From: Apostichopus japonicus | Taxonomy: Eukaryota; Echinodermata; Holothuroidea; Aspidochirotida; Stichopodidae | Assembly (NCBI RefSeq): GCF_037975245.1 | Contig: NC_092568.1 | Span: 22,222,501 to 22,286,500, forward strand | Length of the DNA: 64,000 nt | Direction: 5' to 3' | In this document: positions 22,621-37,200 of the stretch, in pieces | Layout of the letters: every line of letters begins with the position of its first letter | How positions within the stretch are numbered: the stretch's first letter is position 1 | Made by a program: the position numbers and the translations under genes | The notes under the pieces: model-generated | Told to the model about the DNA's origin: nothing | The model's database searches: none | Seen by the model: only the letters and a program-made list of their open reading frames with translations

Positions 22621-24060
22621 CACATCATCATGTGTGGTATACACACTGCAGCTTTCTGGCATTGGAAAGCGGCAAGACGTTAAGCCGCATATTAGTAAGA
22701 ACCTTTATGATGGATGTATTTAAAACGGTAAAAATAGTAAGGGTATGAAGAAGTACAGTCTTTGCTTGATACTAACCACTAATCATACCCCTCCGCACGC
22801 ACCCCTCCCCCCCCCCCCACGTTGTAGGACATTTAGTTGTGCTGAATTAACCTGTTAAAGGTTAATCAGTATTCGGCCCCAAATTTTACAAATGCTGAAA
22901 GTTTTGAATGGTATTTTCTGATGGTCCTCAATCTCCAAATTATTTCCAGACATTGAATTAAACAAAATGTCTCAGCGAGGAAAGAAAACTGTGCGTATAC
23001 GTCGTGGTATGAATGCTTGTCGAAGTTAACGTTGGACGGTGACCATTGTTTGACTACTTTTCTAGCATATTTGGGGTCAGTACTGATGACCTTCTATAAC
23101 AGTTTGCCTGGTAGTTCTATATAATCGCATAGATCTCTCATTTAGATTGTGTGGCTGGGTATCCAATTGTGTGTGAATAATACATGGATCGGCAAAGATA
23201 GCTGTATATAGTAAACTTGTCATGTAGCCTACGAGTCCAAAGTTTCAGTTGAGCATCTCTGCTACGTGAGTGTTTTGAGATATTCCGGCTGCTAGAAACT
23301 CCCCCCCCCCCCCCCCCGTTTCCCTCAAGTCCAACGTAAAACCATGACAACGTTGGTCAGCACGTTTTCGTTAATTTCTTATCAATACAATCAGAGTACT
23401 GGCAGGCTCCATGCAAGTTTCATTATTGCATCCCTGCAAAAAACAGAATACCAGCCTTCTTGTCACCAAAGGCTACAAATATTGCCCGGGGCATTGAAAT
23501 GTTTCAACAGTGACGGAGGTGGAAAAAAAAAACTGGGAAAGGTTTTTAAATTAAATTTGTCCAGCGGATTTTTAAGACCTGGCATAAGAAGGGAGTTGTT
23601 TTTGAAAGGAGTTCGAGTTTGTTCTCCTTTCGAACAGCTTGGATATCCTTTGTAAATAACCACGTAGAGCTTTAAAAATCGATTGTTTGCCTGTCATGTC
23701 AACCTGATCACGTCACACAACAGTGCGGTACAGCTTCGGGGACTTCTCTGCTTTAAAGGTCTCCCGAAAAAATTCCGCAGGACCCTGTTTGTGCAAAGCT
23801 ATTGATTTCCTACCCTCAACCCACTGTCCCTATTATTATATTATCCTAGTTACAATTTGGTCAGAATCTGACATCGATTTTTTAGATATATTTCACCTGC
23901 AGTTGTACGTATTTTGCACGTAAATCCCAACTGCAACCGATTCTTCGCAAATTCGTTTGACGTTGTGAAGTGTTTATTCAAATTTGACGGATAACAAACA
24001 AAAAACAGCAGCCTAATATTATATACTGCAACTCCCCTCTCCCACCCAATTGGACGACTC
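22621..24060. other. intergenic, no gene seen
   Basis: C runs at about 22807 and 23300. The 103-codon plus frame at 23344-23655 lacks recognisable motifs and splice context; I do not call it. Confidence 0.45.
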
Positions 24061-24063
24061 AAA

Positions 24064-24098
<35 letters not shown>

Positions 24099-24321
24099 AT
24101 GAATGAATGAATGAATGAATGAATGAATGAATGAATGAATGAATGAATGAATGAATGAATGAATGAATGAATGAATGAATGAATGAATGAATGCATGAAT
24201 GCATGAATGATGAATGGACGGACGGACGGACGGACGGACGGACGGACGGACGGACGGACGGACGGACGGACGGACGGACGGACGGACGGACGGACGGACG
24301 GACGAACGAACGAACGAACGA
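24061..24321. repeat. compound tetranucleotide microsatellite
   Basis: Four blocks follow each other: (AAAT)n at 24061-24100, (GAAT)n to about 24195, a short GCATGAAT transition, (GGAC)n at about 24216-24302 and (GAAC)n to 24321. Each differs from the next by one base per unit, as expected from stepwise mutation and expansion. All three minus-strand frames are open and give FIHS and RPSV peptide repeats, which are not genes. Confidence 0.95.
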
Positions 24322-25179
24322 ATAAATGAATGAAAAGATGGGAAAACATCCAACAAGTTGTGTGATAGTGTTTGCAGACTCTGCTAGTGTACACACATGT
24401 TGCTATTTTTGAAGAAGAAAATAACAAACTAAAGGAATGCATTTTATACAGTATATTTGTACCGTGTCACACATTATTTCTACAATGTTACACCAAAACT
24501 GCATGAGAAACTTGATCTTGCTACTATCCACTACTCTAATGCCACATGCTGAATTCAAACGAAATATTTATTATATCAACAGCCTCCCAGTGTTTACAAA
24601 TTGAATGACTATGTTTTGCATATAACTTGACGTACCTGGAAATGACGTCATGAGAACTTGAGCCAATCAGCTGTTTTTTGGGCTTTGTGCCAAGACGAAG
24701 TGTGTGTGTGTGTGTGTATGATTATTCAATGTGTATAGTATATAGTACGCATGTACGTAGTATACTATACATGCTTGGGATTTACCGGAAAAGAGTCGGC
24801 GAACACTGTAACTTGTTCACACGGAATGTGTACGAGGTTGAGGACGGATCCACGTAGTGTTAGGAGGGGAAGGGGACAATTTTCCAGTACTAAGAGGAGA
24901 AAATGGTGCAAAATAGACCGGGAGACGATGGTACCGAGATAACAAAACACTAGAGTGATTAAGGAGAAGAATCTGTAAATCCAAGATAATTTAGCCCGGG
25001 AAGAATGTGGAAAGTGAGATATCGTGGACTTTGTTGTATACGCAAATGAAATTTGTTTTGATTGTTTCTAACTTCGACTCCGAAGGTTCGGCGAGCAGCT
25101 TTTTATTGACGGCCCTCCTTCCATTCCGTTCCGTATTCTTCCACGCGAGAAACTTGCTGAGCAAGGTTCATTAAATAAC
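24322..25179. other. upstream flank and probable promoter/5' UTR of the plus-strand gene
   Basis: No TATA box or initiator can be fixed. From about 24780 the sequence becomes less AT-rich with CpG-containing, purine-rich patches up to the ATG at 25180, consistent with a transcription start in this interval. A (GT)n run lies at 24700-24717. In-frame TAA at 25069-25071 precedes the start codon, supporting ATG 25180 as the first in-frame start. Confidence 0.4.
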
Positions 25180-25290
25180 ATGATGCAAGTGGATTCTGCT
25201 GTCTTTCCCCCTCATAAAAAGATGTTGAAATTAATAACTCAGAAATTTCGGGCACAGTCACTCAATGAAGTGCAGCCCTACGAACCTCAG
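25180..25290 (+). CDS. exon 1 (first coding exon)
   Basis: 37 codons from ATG (ATGATG at the start; either could serve) to CCTCAG, then donor GTAAGA, phase 0. An in-frame stop at 25069 lies upstream. It encodes the LITQKFRAQSL segment that resembles the FAM53 N-terminus. Confidence 0.75.
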
Positions 25291-28200
25291 GTAAGATTAA
25301 GAACTAAGACACATGATATGAAATGTTTTCTCCTAGGCCTAGCTTGTTACGGGCAAAACGTCCAGCCATTGACCAGACTAAGCATTTTGTCAAGTCAAGG
25401 TACAGTATTTTTATGGTGATAAATGTAGCCTTTGTATGTCCTAGGAATAGGACTATACATGTATAGACTGTAGTCTAGGCTATTATTAATAATCAGCATT
25501 CAAATTCATAAAATTGTTAAATATGTCAAACTCCAAACAAGGTTACACTAGACCTTAGGCTACTTGTTAGAGGTCAGTAAAAGGAGCAGTTGAGCTGTTC
25601 ATGTGATGATATTCCCCAAACAAAAGTTGCAGCTCAAAGCCTGTAGCCCTGTTAGGACTATTCCTCAGATTAATGACCGGGCCTTATGTGGGCCTAAATT
25701 GAGCTCAGCCATATGCCTATGTTTGGCTAAACACTACAGTGAGGGAGTAGAAATTCCATTTAGGGTTAGCCTACTTTAGCAGTGTCAGGTATTACTTGGC
25801 CTAGATTGAAATCACCTAGTTAAAAAAGGACTAGCCTACTGCATAGTAAGGTATGCAGAATTAGTGAAAACGATTGAAAAACCAGTTTCTTTTGTGGCAC
25901 AAAAGTAGCCAGAGCAATTACAGCTAGCATTCACCAATTAAGTCATTTTGAAGTTGGCTATACACATGCATAGTTGCATACCATCATACAGAGCACATCT
26001 ATAGGCCTTGGCAGCCTAAGACCAGTACACAATCCATTGGTAACATTGGTAGTCATCTACTCCTAGTTATTGTTCCATAAGAAGAATGGCATTGTGAATT
26101 ATAATCCCACACTCTGGTTATACAGTTACTAACATGATAAACAATGTTTGGAACAATATGGCTAATTGTGAAAGCTGGTAGGAAGCTGTGATTGATTTCC
26201 TGCTGCAAAGAGTGTATTCTGATTAAGGTGTAAACAATGTTTCTCTTTAAGTGTGTAAAAGCATGTCAATGAGTTACTAACTGTGAACTTGAATGATCTA
26301 GTACAACAGTTAGGTTTTTAAGTTCCTTCTTAGTTTTACCAAAATCCAAGGACGTATTGCATAATTTATAGCTTAATGGTTTAGTTATGTCCACTGACAC
26401 ACTAGACTAAAATGCATGCAGGACTGGAAATTTCTGAAAAAGATCAGTTTTTTTAAAAATTTAAAAATAGTTTTCAGTGGCTGAATAATCAGACAAATAA
26501 ACAAATATGTACAATGTGTCTAAAGCAATTGACGTCAGTTTCGGTTTCGGTTTATTACTGTGTTAAACTATTTTCCACTATCAGTAAGGCACAAATATGT
26601 ACCATTGTTCTTGGCAAACAATTTACAGAAGCCCTAGTGGTATCTAGAGTAAAATTCTTTGGCACATAGCCAGTGTTAAGAGCGTGTGACATAATATATG
26701 GGGTGTGTTAGACTTTCTTGCCCAGTAGGCTGTGAAACTGATTTTGTTTTTTACACTTTTGCTATTTTCAGTTGATTTTTGTTAAATTTTTCATTGTATT
26801 CAAGACTAACCACCCATAGTACATGACAAATCAACTTTCATATCCAAATGGGGAGTTTTTGTATGAATAGAATGGAAAAATTGATTACTTGCACAGAATT
26901 ATTTACAGAATATAGCATAGCAAATATGGACAAATTGCTATACAAGTGCAAAACTTTATAGCTTTTTTTTTTGTACCCAGGAAACGGTGTATCTTGTATG
27001 GTACAAAGTTGGAGGCCTTTAAAACTGCTATGCAAAAATTTGACCACTTAATTATTTACTTGTACCATTCAATTATTGCCCCGTTGAGAATCAATTTATG
27101 TACTGCCATTTTTTTCAGGTACCTACCAATGAAATTGGCGATTACGGGAGCGACTCCGAAGAGGAGAATCATGAAGTAGAACATTATCTTAAAGGTGTGT
27201 ACACTATACATTCTTCCTTTCAGGGAAATGGGCAAGTAGAGGGGAGAAATGTGGCTGGTTTGGGTTATGGGAGATTATGAGCTCTTAAGTATATAGATTT
27301 GTTAAGATTCACAAAAATTATTTCAAATCTGAAGTAACTTTCTAGTTATTCTACATATATTATGTGTGTGTGTGTGAATATGAATTGAAATGAAAAGAGT
27401 TTGAAATGAAAAAAGAATGAAAATGAAATTCCTGTTAATTGTGAGTTAAATCCCAAGTGCACTGAGATGAAATCTGATGCAATCCAGTGAGTCTGTTTCC
27501 TCAAATATTTCAAAGAAATTTGCTGCATTTAGTTGCTGACTTGAAGATTGCGTGTGAAAGGACTGGATCAGTTAATTCTAGAATAAGAATCTAAAATAAA
27601 ATGAGAGAGGAAGAGATTAGCCTTCATTTTGCTGTTTATTCATCAGGCTATAGTATGAACCCTAATATAGCACTTTTTTATAATTCTAGATAGCAAAAAG
27701 AGGGGCACAGCTGCCTGCTGTGAGCTTCTTCTTAACTCTCATATATCTCTGTTTCAATACTGTACTCCTCCTGTGTATAAAAGGAAAGCCAAGCCGCACT
27801 TTTTTGTGTTTGAGGATTTTGAACTTTCTTTGTTTGGCTTTCCATACTTTGTCAAAGGGAAATAAATGATCAGTCTTCTTCTACCCCTTGAGTGGGCCTC
27901 TAGCTAATACAGTGCTGGATGCACCCATGAGTGTGGTTCATAGCAGAGCAGCAGGGACTACTCTAATAACCTTTCTCTGTTTGGTAAAAGAGCCTTCCTG
28001 TCTTCCAGTTGGAAATGACTGTTTATCACAGCAGAACTCCGGCTGTTAAAGAATAGGAGGGATGATTTTGTCACTCAAATTGAATCATCTGGTTTATATC
28101 AATTGCTATCCAGGCAAAATGAATACTGGTGTAGGCTAGTCATTCCCTGACCTTTTTCTTGATTCTGCTTCAAAGCAGGAAAAAAAAAATCTGAAAAAAA

Positions 28201-31200
28201 AAAATCGATGGTGTCAAATTTCCTTCGGTTGTGTTTGGCTTTCTAGTTTCATTGTAAACAATGGTGATTTATCTCCCTGAAACCCTTTTGTTCGTATTGT
28301 GTTGCAGTTGATTGATAATGAAATAAACAGTTATTACTCTTGGGTTAAATAGTCATGTGAGTGTGTATTTTGGAAAACTAAAAAGTTATAGGTGTGAATC
28401 CGTTTCTGTATCTGGGAAGACCTGCGGAAGTATTGAAATTTTGAGTCTCTTTTAAAAAATGTACCAAGTTTAGTAAGCCCATTGTGTGTAGGACTGCAGT
28501 CTGTTGGTGTAAGTGTTATGGTTTATGAGATGGTTTTGGAAATATTGAAAAGTGTCTACAATAAATTAATAGAGAGACTAATTATTAGTGGACCGTGTAA
28601 GCACATGGCAGAAAGTTACTACTCTTTCAGTACAGTAGAAACAGTGTGCAAAATACTGAAGGCAGAACCCGTGCTGAACAAATGCTCGTATCATTACCAT
28701 AGAAATTGTAATTAGTGAATGAATAACACATAAAAATTCCATCACTTACTGTGAGGTTTTCATTAAAAACCACCGTTCACATCAAACTGCATATCACTGT
28801 TCGGATCTGACTCCACAGTTGTTGGTAAACTGTCCTAAAAATAAATAGTCTTAGATTGAAAATGAAACTGAGGTGGAGAAATGCTTTTGTGATGGTTTTG
28901 GGATCCTGCCTTGTGGCTGTATGAAAAGAAAGCATTTTGAAAGTGCACACAAGTAAATAAACCGTGAGGCGCTAACAGACATGATATGCTTCATATGGGA
29001 AAACTGTTTCTTGGTATCTTTATGGATGTTTAGTAGTGACTGTCAAATTTTGTCAGTTTTTAGTTTACACTGATCAGGCATAAGTAAAATAACAGGCACC
29101 AAATTGGTCGCCTTCTCTCTAAGTGTTGTCAAGTGTCGATTCATCCGACCTGGAATTCTGTGGCCGTTATTTTAACACAGGTTTCGCTTTCTCTCTCTCT
29201 CTTTGCCAGAAAAAAGAACGTGCAATAGCTCGGCGGCTTCAGCAGTGCAAAACAACAATGTTACAATAGTCCACAATAATAACAAGCCTCTCAGACCATT
29301 AGAGGATAGTAGTAACTCTACCAAGAATATTCAAAACCAAGCAAATGTAGAAAAAGAGAAACATAGCTCCGAAGAGGAACTGTTAATCTACGATAGACCA
29401 CCGCCAGAGAAAAGGAAATATTCTCAGGTCTACTCCTGGGGGATGGTATCTGAAACGAATAGCAGTAGCTCCAGTAGCGATGACGAAGTCAAAGAACTCT
29501 GTTACGCAGTGAAAACTTCCCCGATCCAGTTCGGATCTTCTCCCCCCAAACACGTCCCAAGGCTCGTTCGGCGGCACGCCGACAGCAATAACCTGACCTT
29601 TGCGACTTGCCCACCTGTGTGTGAGATTTCCGCTCCGCCTAGAAAACGTCACCGGCAGGGATACACCATCGAGCGGCATTACCTACAGAGTGGAAGATGT
29701 ATGGACTTTGAAAAAATGCAGGTGAGTTAGCAGAGACCTTACTGTAATACTGTTAGACAAAGCATGTTACCATGGCCACCAAGTCTGTAGTAGTAAGTAA
29801 ATGACATTAGGAAACAAAGAAATTTAGATAACGTTTAGTTTGGAAAATGTGAGATTGAGGATGTGCAGTATGAAAAAAATCTGTTGAAAAATGGGTTTCC
29901 CAGAGATCTCATAGCGGTTTTTGTGTCCATTGACTATTTACAATGGAACTATTTATCAGCCAACAAGACCTTCCCTAAATCCAACTGTTTGTCCTTTATC
30001 TTTATCCTGTACAAACAGCTATTCAAACAAACAGATGGTTGCAAGGATGAAAAGCTTGTGTCAAATGGGTTTCAAGTTTGATGGTTAGCAGGACAAGGCT
30101 ACTGAAAGCCACGTTCCAAACAAGCTTGTCCTTTGTATCAAACCAGTCTCATTACTGGATTTATCATTTATTTTAGGTATTTATTTTTATTCCCTGAGGA
30201 AAGGTGAACTTTTACCAGATGGCAGTGAAAAAACCCGAACTTGAAAAAACAAAGAAATTGCTTCCTTTAAAGTCTCAGTACATGTTTAAATTTAAGCTTT
30301 GCCCTTTTTAGCTTACTGCACTTTAAAGCTCAGTGAAAATGACACTGTTCTATGCAATTTCCATTTCAATATTCATTATTTTTATTGAGTCATCTGTCGT
30401 TAAACATTATGAGCTGAATAAAATTCACCAGATTTATTAAGGAGTCCATAGATTCTACAACTTAGTTAAATCAAAATTTGCAAGCCCGCCCAACAGATCA
30501 TGCGCCAATCAAATCTCTCTGTTTTGTTTATGACCGTTAGGCCTAGGACCACTTTCACTTTCGTGGCTAGCCTGTGTTAGGTCCCTTCTCTTGAATAGTA
30601 TCTTTCTTTCGGTCTTACCGATGTAGCTTGCAAAATTGTGTCATTTTCTTCCATATGCTATGAATAAATAGGTGTTTTCAGACGTTTCCTCCTTGGAATT
30701 GGATAAAAAAAAAGTGGACAATACGAGTATATATATAGGCTAGGTTACATTTGTGTAAAGAACATGCTGATATGGGCGATCGCAGTGATTTATATGGTAA
30801 ATCATTCGCGCCATAAGGGCAACAGAAAACAAATTTCTTTCTTAAACCCACCTGGTCAGAGTGCATTTAGAATTTAAGAAATATTGAATCTGCTTCGGAA
30901 GTTTGTTTTCCAAAATTCATCAGCAAATACGTATTGAGACTTAAATATCAGGGTGAAGATAAAGGTAGCTAAACTCTCTGGGAGGGCAAAGCTCTCTGCT
31001 GTCTCCATTGTAGGTATCTTCCGTAGTATAAATTGCTTAGCGATTTGACCTCACTTTTTTAACTGTGGCCACTTTCTGTTATGGTATGGTTGTTGTTCTT
31101 CACCTCTGTCTGTGTGTGTGTGCGTGCGTGCATGCCTGTGTGGGCAAAAAGTGACAAATACACCTCACTGATTGACCCCATCTGGAAATGTTCTCATGGG

Positions 31201-34200
31201 CAATGGAGTTTTCAGATGAAAACAACAACTCTTTAGCTTAAGGTTCCATGATTACCATTTCCCCCATTTTAAGTAGTATGGGACATTTATACCCATGAGA
31301 CTTGTTTTGTTAGTTCTAGGATAATGGATTTTTAGCACTCTTAATTCATGCATGCCACAATGTTTAGTGATGATCTATTGTGTCAGGAAGGCCAGTGGAT
31401 CTCATGACATCTGGTTTTTGTCAACTATGGAGGCCTAACCCTTTTTCCACTACCACCGAGAATAGATAGAGGGAGAAAAAATATATCATGTCAATTTGTA
31501 TCCATGAATTAAATGCTGAGAACTGTTCAGGCACTTAGCTCAAGCTTTACTGACATAAGATGGTTTGTTGATGCTGAAGATGCAATTTGCACAACCTATT
31601 AAAGGTATGACGAACAAAATGAAGCCTTTTGAAAATATAATCAATATTTCCATTAAGCCTCTCTCTATCTCTCGGCTCTTTGGCTTTTGAGCACTTGCTG
31701 CAAGTTTTTCAAGGGAAACGTGTGTAACGTAAGCGATGGCTTGAAAACAGCACGCATCATCAGATCAATGCAATGTGCTGGAAGATGCCACTCACCCCAC
31801 GCACCTTCATTCAATGATGAATGTCTCCAGAAAATAAAAATAACCTAGAGCAGCACTAACGTTAATGGTCTCTGTATTCCACAAATCAAGAATATTGGCA
31901 GCAGACCAAAACCATGTGAAGCATGAGAAATTCCTAGGCAACATGTAATGGATTAATTGCCTGCCTTATGAAACATCACTACTTTTGCAGGTGGAAGCAC
32001 ACAGCCTTCATTTTCTTGGTTGACTTTGATCTTTAGTAAACTTTCCTCTAACGGGATGGCTGCATGTAGTTAGATGACAAGAGATGAACTGTCTCAGTGA
32101 GGGAAAATACTTCTTGCAAGAGGCAGCCTGTAAAATGCTTTTCATAAGTTTGAACATGATTGAGCATAATTAGATATATCTAGCATACTGAGGTGGAGTA
32201 GGGGGAGTGGGGAGGGGGAGGGGGAGGGGGGTGGATGACCTTTAATCACCAAGGCGGGTTAATCTGTATCCTAATCATGAGATATTGCATATGCAAATCA
32301 TCTTTACAGCATGTTTGGGTGCATGGGACTTGTCTGGATACATCAGATCTGGTTTCTTCTTTCCGGACATATGTGTGGTTAACTTTTCCAAGAGATTGTA
32401 AATGTTAAAGTAACCATTTGGTGGAATTTCCATTGAGCCTATAGGCAGCAGGTCATGGCTCAGTTTGAACATTTCCTGTGTGGACATCATCGTCAACCAT
32501 GCATCTATAAACCCAAAAGAGAAGGAAGGAAATATTTGTTTTCTTTACCTCTGAAAGTCTGCATTGCTTTAAATATAATAAAGAATTCCTGTATAACAAA
32601 AGTTTCAACTCTCAGATTAACGTATCTAGGAAAACCAGTCATTGCAGTGGCTTAAAACTTGGCTTTTTGTCCATTGTAGAACCACTCACCACTCTCCCTA
32701 TTATATTCCTTTATTTTGTTGCATCCATCAGTAGAAAATGCAAGTAATATTAGATCGGAATACTTTTATGATCTGTTTTGTGAGCTGTTTAACTTTCACT
32801 TCTATTTAGAGTGAGTGTTTAAGTGTTAAGTATTCGGCCTCTTAAAAAAAAAAAAAAAAAACAGGATTCAAAAGAGCTCCAACTTCTATTGACAATGGCC
32901 TGCACCTTGGCGAATGAAAAAACGTGGGAAAAGTTTCTGTTGCATTGTATACCTCTCTATCAATGTTCACAATAAAACACAACACAACTTATGAATTAAC
33001 AAGAGCCAAAGTTTGGCAAACCATATGCAACAATGTGCAAATTTACTGAGATATGGGCTTTTGTACAAAGCAGTGGCGCTACAATCATACCGACTTATAA
33101 TGCTGGACTGCGTCCTCCCCTTAGGTGAATCACAAGCTGTGGTTTACTGCACAAAGACTGTGCACACACAGTAATATCAAAGGCTGAGTTTATCAATCAA
33201 CCAGGCAGGAGATATCCCTCCCTCTGAATAGCTAGAATCCAAAAAGATTGTCAACAAAAATGGTGGTGACCTTTTCAAGTTGGGATTTCTATTGTATTTA
33301 TTTATAGCCATGTTTGGGTTTGTTGTGCATTGGAATACTAAATAACAATTATTTATTTATAAATCGATTTAAAGGCTGGCCACAATATCAACATGAACAA
33401 TATCACAGTACTAGTATAATACAAACAATAGGTATTACAGAAGAGCAAATAACATTTGAAATCAATCTAGAATTGTAAATGCCCTTAAAAAGACAATAAC
33501 CCCCGAAAAAGAATGCCCAGGGAAGAAAAAAGAAATAAAACATAATAAACTAAATCAAAATAAAAGCTAGCAAATAAGGTAAAAGATAATCAAAGACCAG
33601 AGTCAATACTAATAAAGTTATTGCCTTAACCTGGCAGGTGCTAAGTTAGGTTTATTGCACCATTGCATTCATGCTTAACATTTGCCTAACCTGGGTAAGG
33701 GAGGTAAATACTTTGTTTTCAGTATATATAAGCAAGTCTTATCCTAGACAAAGGTTGGATTTTAGAACCCTGGTCTAGGTCTGTTTTAAAAACACACATG
33801 TAAGCTTGCATTCTTTAAAGAACTGGCAGAGAAATAAGAAGTTCTGTGTGTGCTATTAATAGTGCCAGTTATTAAACTGATGTTTGGATAATTTCCTGTA
33901 GACAGAGGTGCGGGGACCAAAGGAATTGGTGGATAATCTGAGGTCTTTAAACCTAAATTACCTTATAATAAGTGCTCTAAACAAAAATCTAGTTTTGAGA
34001 GATTTAAAAATATCTAAATATGTAGTGCTGCTTTTGTTGGCTTTGTTTACGACACTGCCCAACTTGCGAACCCACTGCTGCACCTTCAACCAATAATACC
34101 CTACTGTGCCTCTGGTTGGATATTACTGGTAAAACTATATAATACCAACTTTTGTGGGGGGTCATAGGGTCAAAGAAATAATTCTTGCTATGATTTGTAT

Positions 34201-37200
34201 TGATTTCCTTTGGGAACCTTTAAATGACAAGGGTAACATTTAAAATTTCTAATTTCCCAAAATTAAGTGGCTTTTGCCTTTAAGGTAAAGTTTAGACCCA
34301 ATTTGCAAGTTCTGGGTATTAAGGAGCATGATATTCAGCGACGCCCAGTGATAAAATACTCTTACATTTGAGGTTGTCACGTCAGCCTACCACACTGCTG
34401 GCTCAAACTAATGCTATTGAGTTATAAATGGATGAAATGAAAATTAGGTTCTTTGGGGTCAAAATTCTTACTGTAAAGATAAATGATGTAGCAAAGGAGA
34501 TGAGGGATATGAGATGACTGAAGTTGCGAAGTTTTACCAAGAATTTGTCAGTGGTTTGGAGTTGGGGCTAGAAGAGAGGGATAACATAAGGATAAGCTCA
34601 GGCTGTTCATTTTGTGAGGATGTTATTTTACAGAAATTCTGGAAAATATTTCGTGGATTTCCTTCCATTGTTATGTTTTATTACATGTGTGCAATTCTGA
34701 AATTGGGTTTGTCAAATTTTTGATCAATGATCTTGGCCATACTTTTATGCTGGTACCGTGAATTGAAACTTAAATGCCGAATGACTGCTCCTCCAAAAAT
34801 GTGACTCTTTGTATCAGGCACAGAAATTTCAGCGATCGAAACTCAATATCACGTCATAGGAAGTAGTGATGTGATCGTTGGTTCACTATATATGTAATAT
34901 ACTGTTCAAGTAGTATGCACAGATTGTACACCTACTCAGTAGTACTATGGTGACAGTGTAACAACAACTACCTCTGAGGTCAACAAGGAATGAGTGGCTG
35001 AACAGTTTCTGCTTACAGTAGAACGTGAGAGTTGGCTGTTAATACCTGTTTAAGTTTGTGATACGGTACTGTACACGCTTTCATTCTCACTCTAAATTGG
35101 TCAAAGGTTACAGCAGAAGACTCTTGCTACGGTTGGTTTATAAAGGTGGTGACAACAGCCGCAATGGTTTCCTTTACAATTGTCCTGTTAGGCTGTTACA
35201 TTCATCTTGTCTACAGGATATCATTCGCTGGGTTTCACCAAATTTTGTAGAAGAGTTCAGTTTCCTATTACTGATTTTTTATCATTGTATTGTCCGTAGA
35301 ATTTTTTGTAACTAGTCAATGACAAGTGGTCAGTTGATGGTTGTGAAAGAGTTCAACAGCAAAGAACTGCATCTCTCGGATTCTGAAAAGTCCGCTATTT
35401 GAAAGAGGAGTCTCTTTGTTGTATGTCATTTGGAACAAAAAAGCAAGCAAACCAGTGAACTGGTATAAACAAGTGTCATAAGTTTACTTTACCTGGTGGG
35501 GAGAGGGGAAGGTTAGAGGAAAGTGGGGGGGAGGGGTCGGGAGAAGTTTTAGTGAATTCACTTTAAAGAAAGTAATGTTTTACTTGTAACTGTGAGGTAA
35601 AATTTGCCATTAGTGATGATCTTCTTGTACTTTTCTAGTAGAGAAGAGAGTTTGGCCTACGTATGCAACTCCTGATGAGGTTGGGTTACACTGGGTTGGG
35701 TTAGTGCAATGTGATCTGTTTTAAACTGATGCTGTTACTGAATAATAGCTTCAGTGCATAATATTACACATCCTTGATGACATGCACAACAACATGCAAT
35801 ACTATTAGCTATTTGATGACAACTGACAAACATTTTGGAATAACAACAATGTTTAGTATTCCCTCTTCCCCCTCCCTCCCTTCCTCCCTCCCTTCCTCCC
35901 TCCCAAACCATGCTGGTGAACCAGTTCGTTCTTAGGTGGGTACAGTTCAGGTGATTTCGATACAGCAAACAACATCCAAAGCCACAGCACTGTTGGGTTC
36001 AGTTGACAACTTGACGGAAAGTCTTCAGGCAATGTTTATCTCCCTCTGTGGTTGTCAGTTCAGATTAGAGAAACTTTTGTCTACCTTAAGGCAAACCAGG
36101 ACCTCTCTTTCAATGCAGCCCACTGTAGCTTAGATGCCATCAAAACCAGAGGATTTGGCATGTCCCTGGCGAGTAAACACCAGGAGTGAAAATCTAATTG
36201 ACATCTCCTCGTCCTCCATCAATGATATGTTAGTTCAGTTTTCACTAGTACTTCAATTGGGAGATCTTGAGGACCTCTTTTGTGATTGGTAACGGTCCTC
36301 ATGTAGGTGGACTGTTTGTGCTTTGTAATCCATTCTTTTTGAAAAATCTGTCTTTTTTTCTCGATAGGACGGTAAGGAGTGCAACTTGTGTGGAGCACAA
36401 CATTGGCCTGATAGTATGTACAAAGTTTAAAGGAAACAATGCAGATTGTATTGATTACTTGAATGCAGCCAAAGGTGCATTTGTGTTTATCAGCATGAAT
36501 ATTTAGATCAATTGAAGAGCTGCTTGGGTACTTAATTCCTGGTCTGTGTGGCCTATACAAGCAGCCAGTAGACTTTCCTTGATCATAATAATGTGTGGAG
36601 TTGATAATTTCGTTGGCTACTTTAGGCCTATTCACATGGGGGCATATGTTAAAACTGGTTCAATGCATGGGGCATTGTGAAGAAGGATCTATGATAGATT
36701 AACTGTCATGTTAACTACAAATGAAATAGATAAGACTCTATAGAGGTGGATTTGGAAGATTTGGATGCAAGGACGAGGAATTGGGACACGGCAGTATGTG
36801 TCATCCTAGTGGTCACGTATGAGTCGACTGACCAATACAAGATCAAATCCAAACATGATGACGTTTGGGCTGCACTTAAACTATAATATAAATAGTAGTA
36901 AGATGAGATGCAAATTAGGAAGTTGGTTCTAAGGCATACATGTGTTTCTGTTACAATTACATTTAAAGGAATCCAATAGCCTGTACTTAAGGATCTAAAT
37001 GTGCTTTACTGTTTTTTCACCAGTTTGAATGATTGATGGTTCTAGAGAGCTGCCCTGTTATGAATACACATAAATTTTTCATATGGGTTTTCTCAATATG
37101 ACGTTTCAGTCTGTTGAAACTTATCGAAAGTGTATTGTTACAGGCAAGGTGCCAGAGCATCAAACTATATGGAGTGCGATTCATTTGGTTGGATTTAGTT

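Noticed and set aside
24062-24321. CRISPR-like direct repeats
   Set aside because: Units are 4 bp without spacers, in an animal-type genome.
23850-24442. Overlapping minus frames of 125-168 codons with FIHS and RPSV repeats
   Set aside because: They translate the tetranucleotide array; three frames are open at once, which real genes do not show.
36219-36635. 138-codon minus frame
   Set aside because: No domain, no splice or promoter context, and the opposite strand is equally open over part of it.
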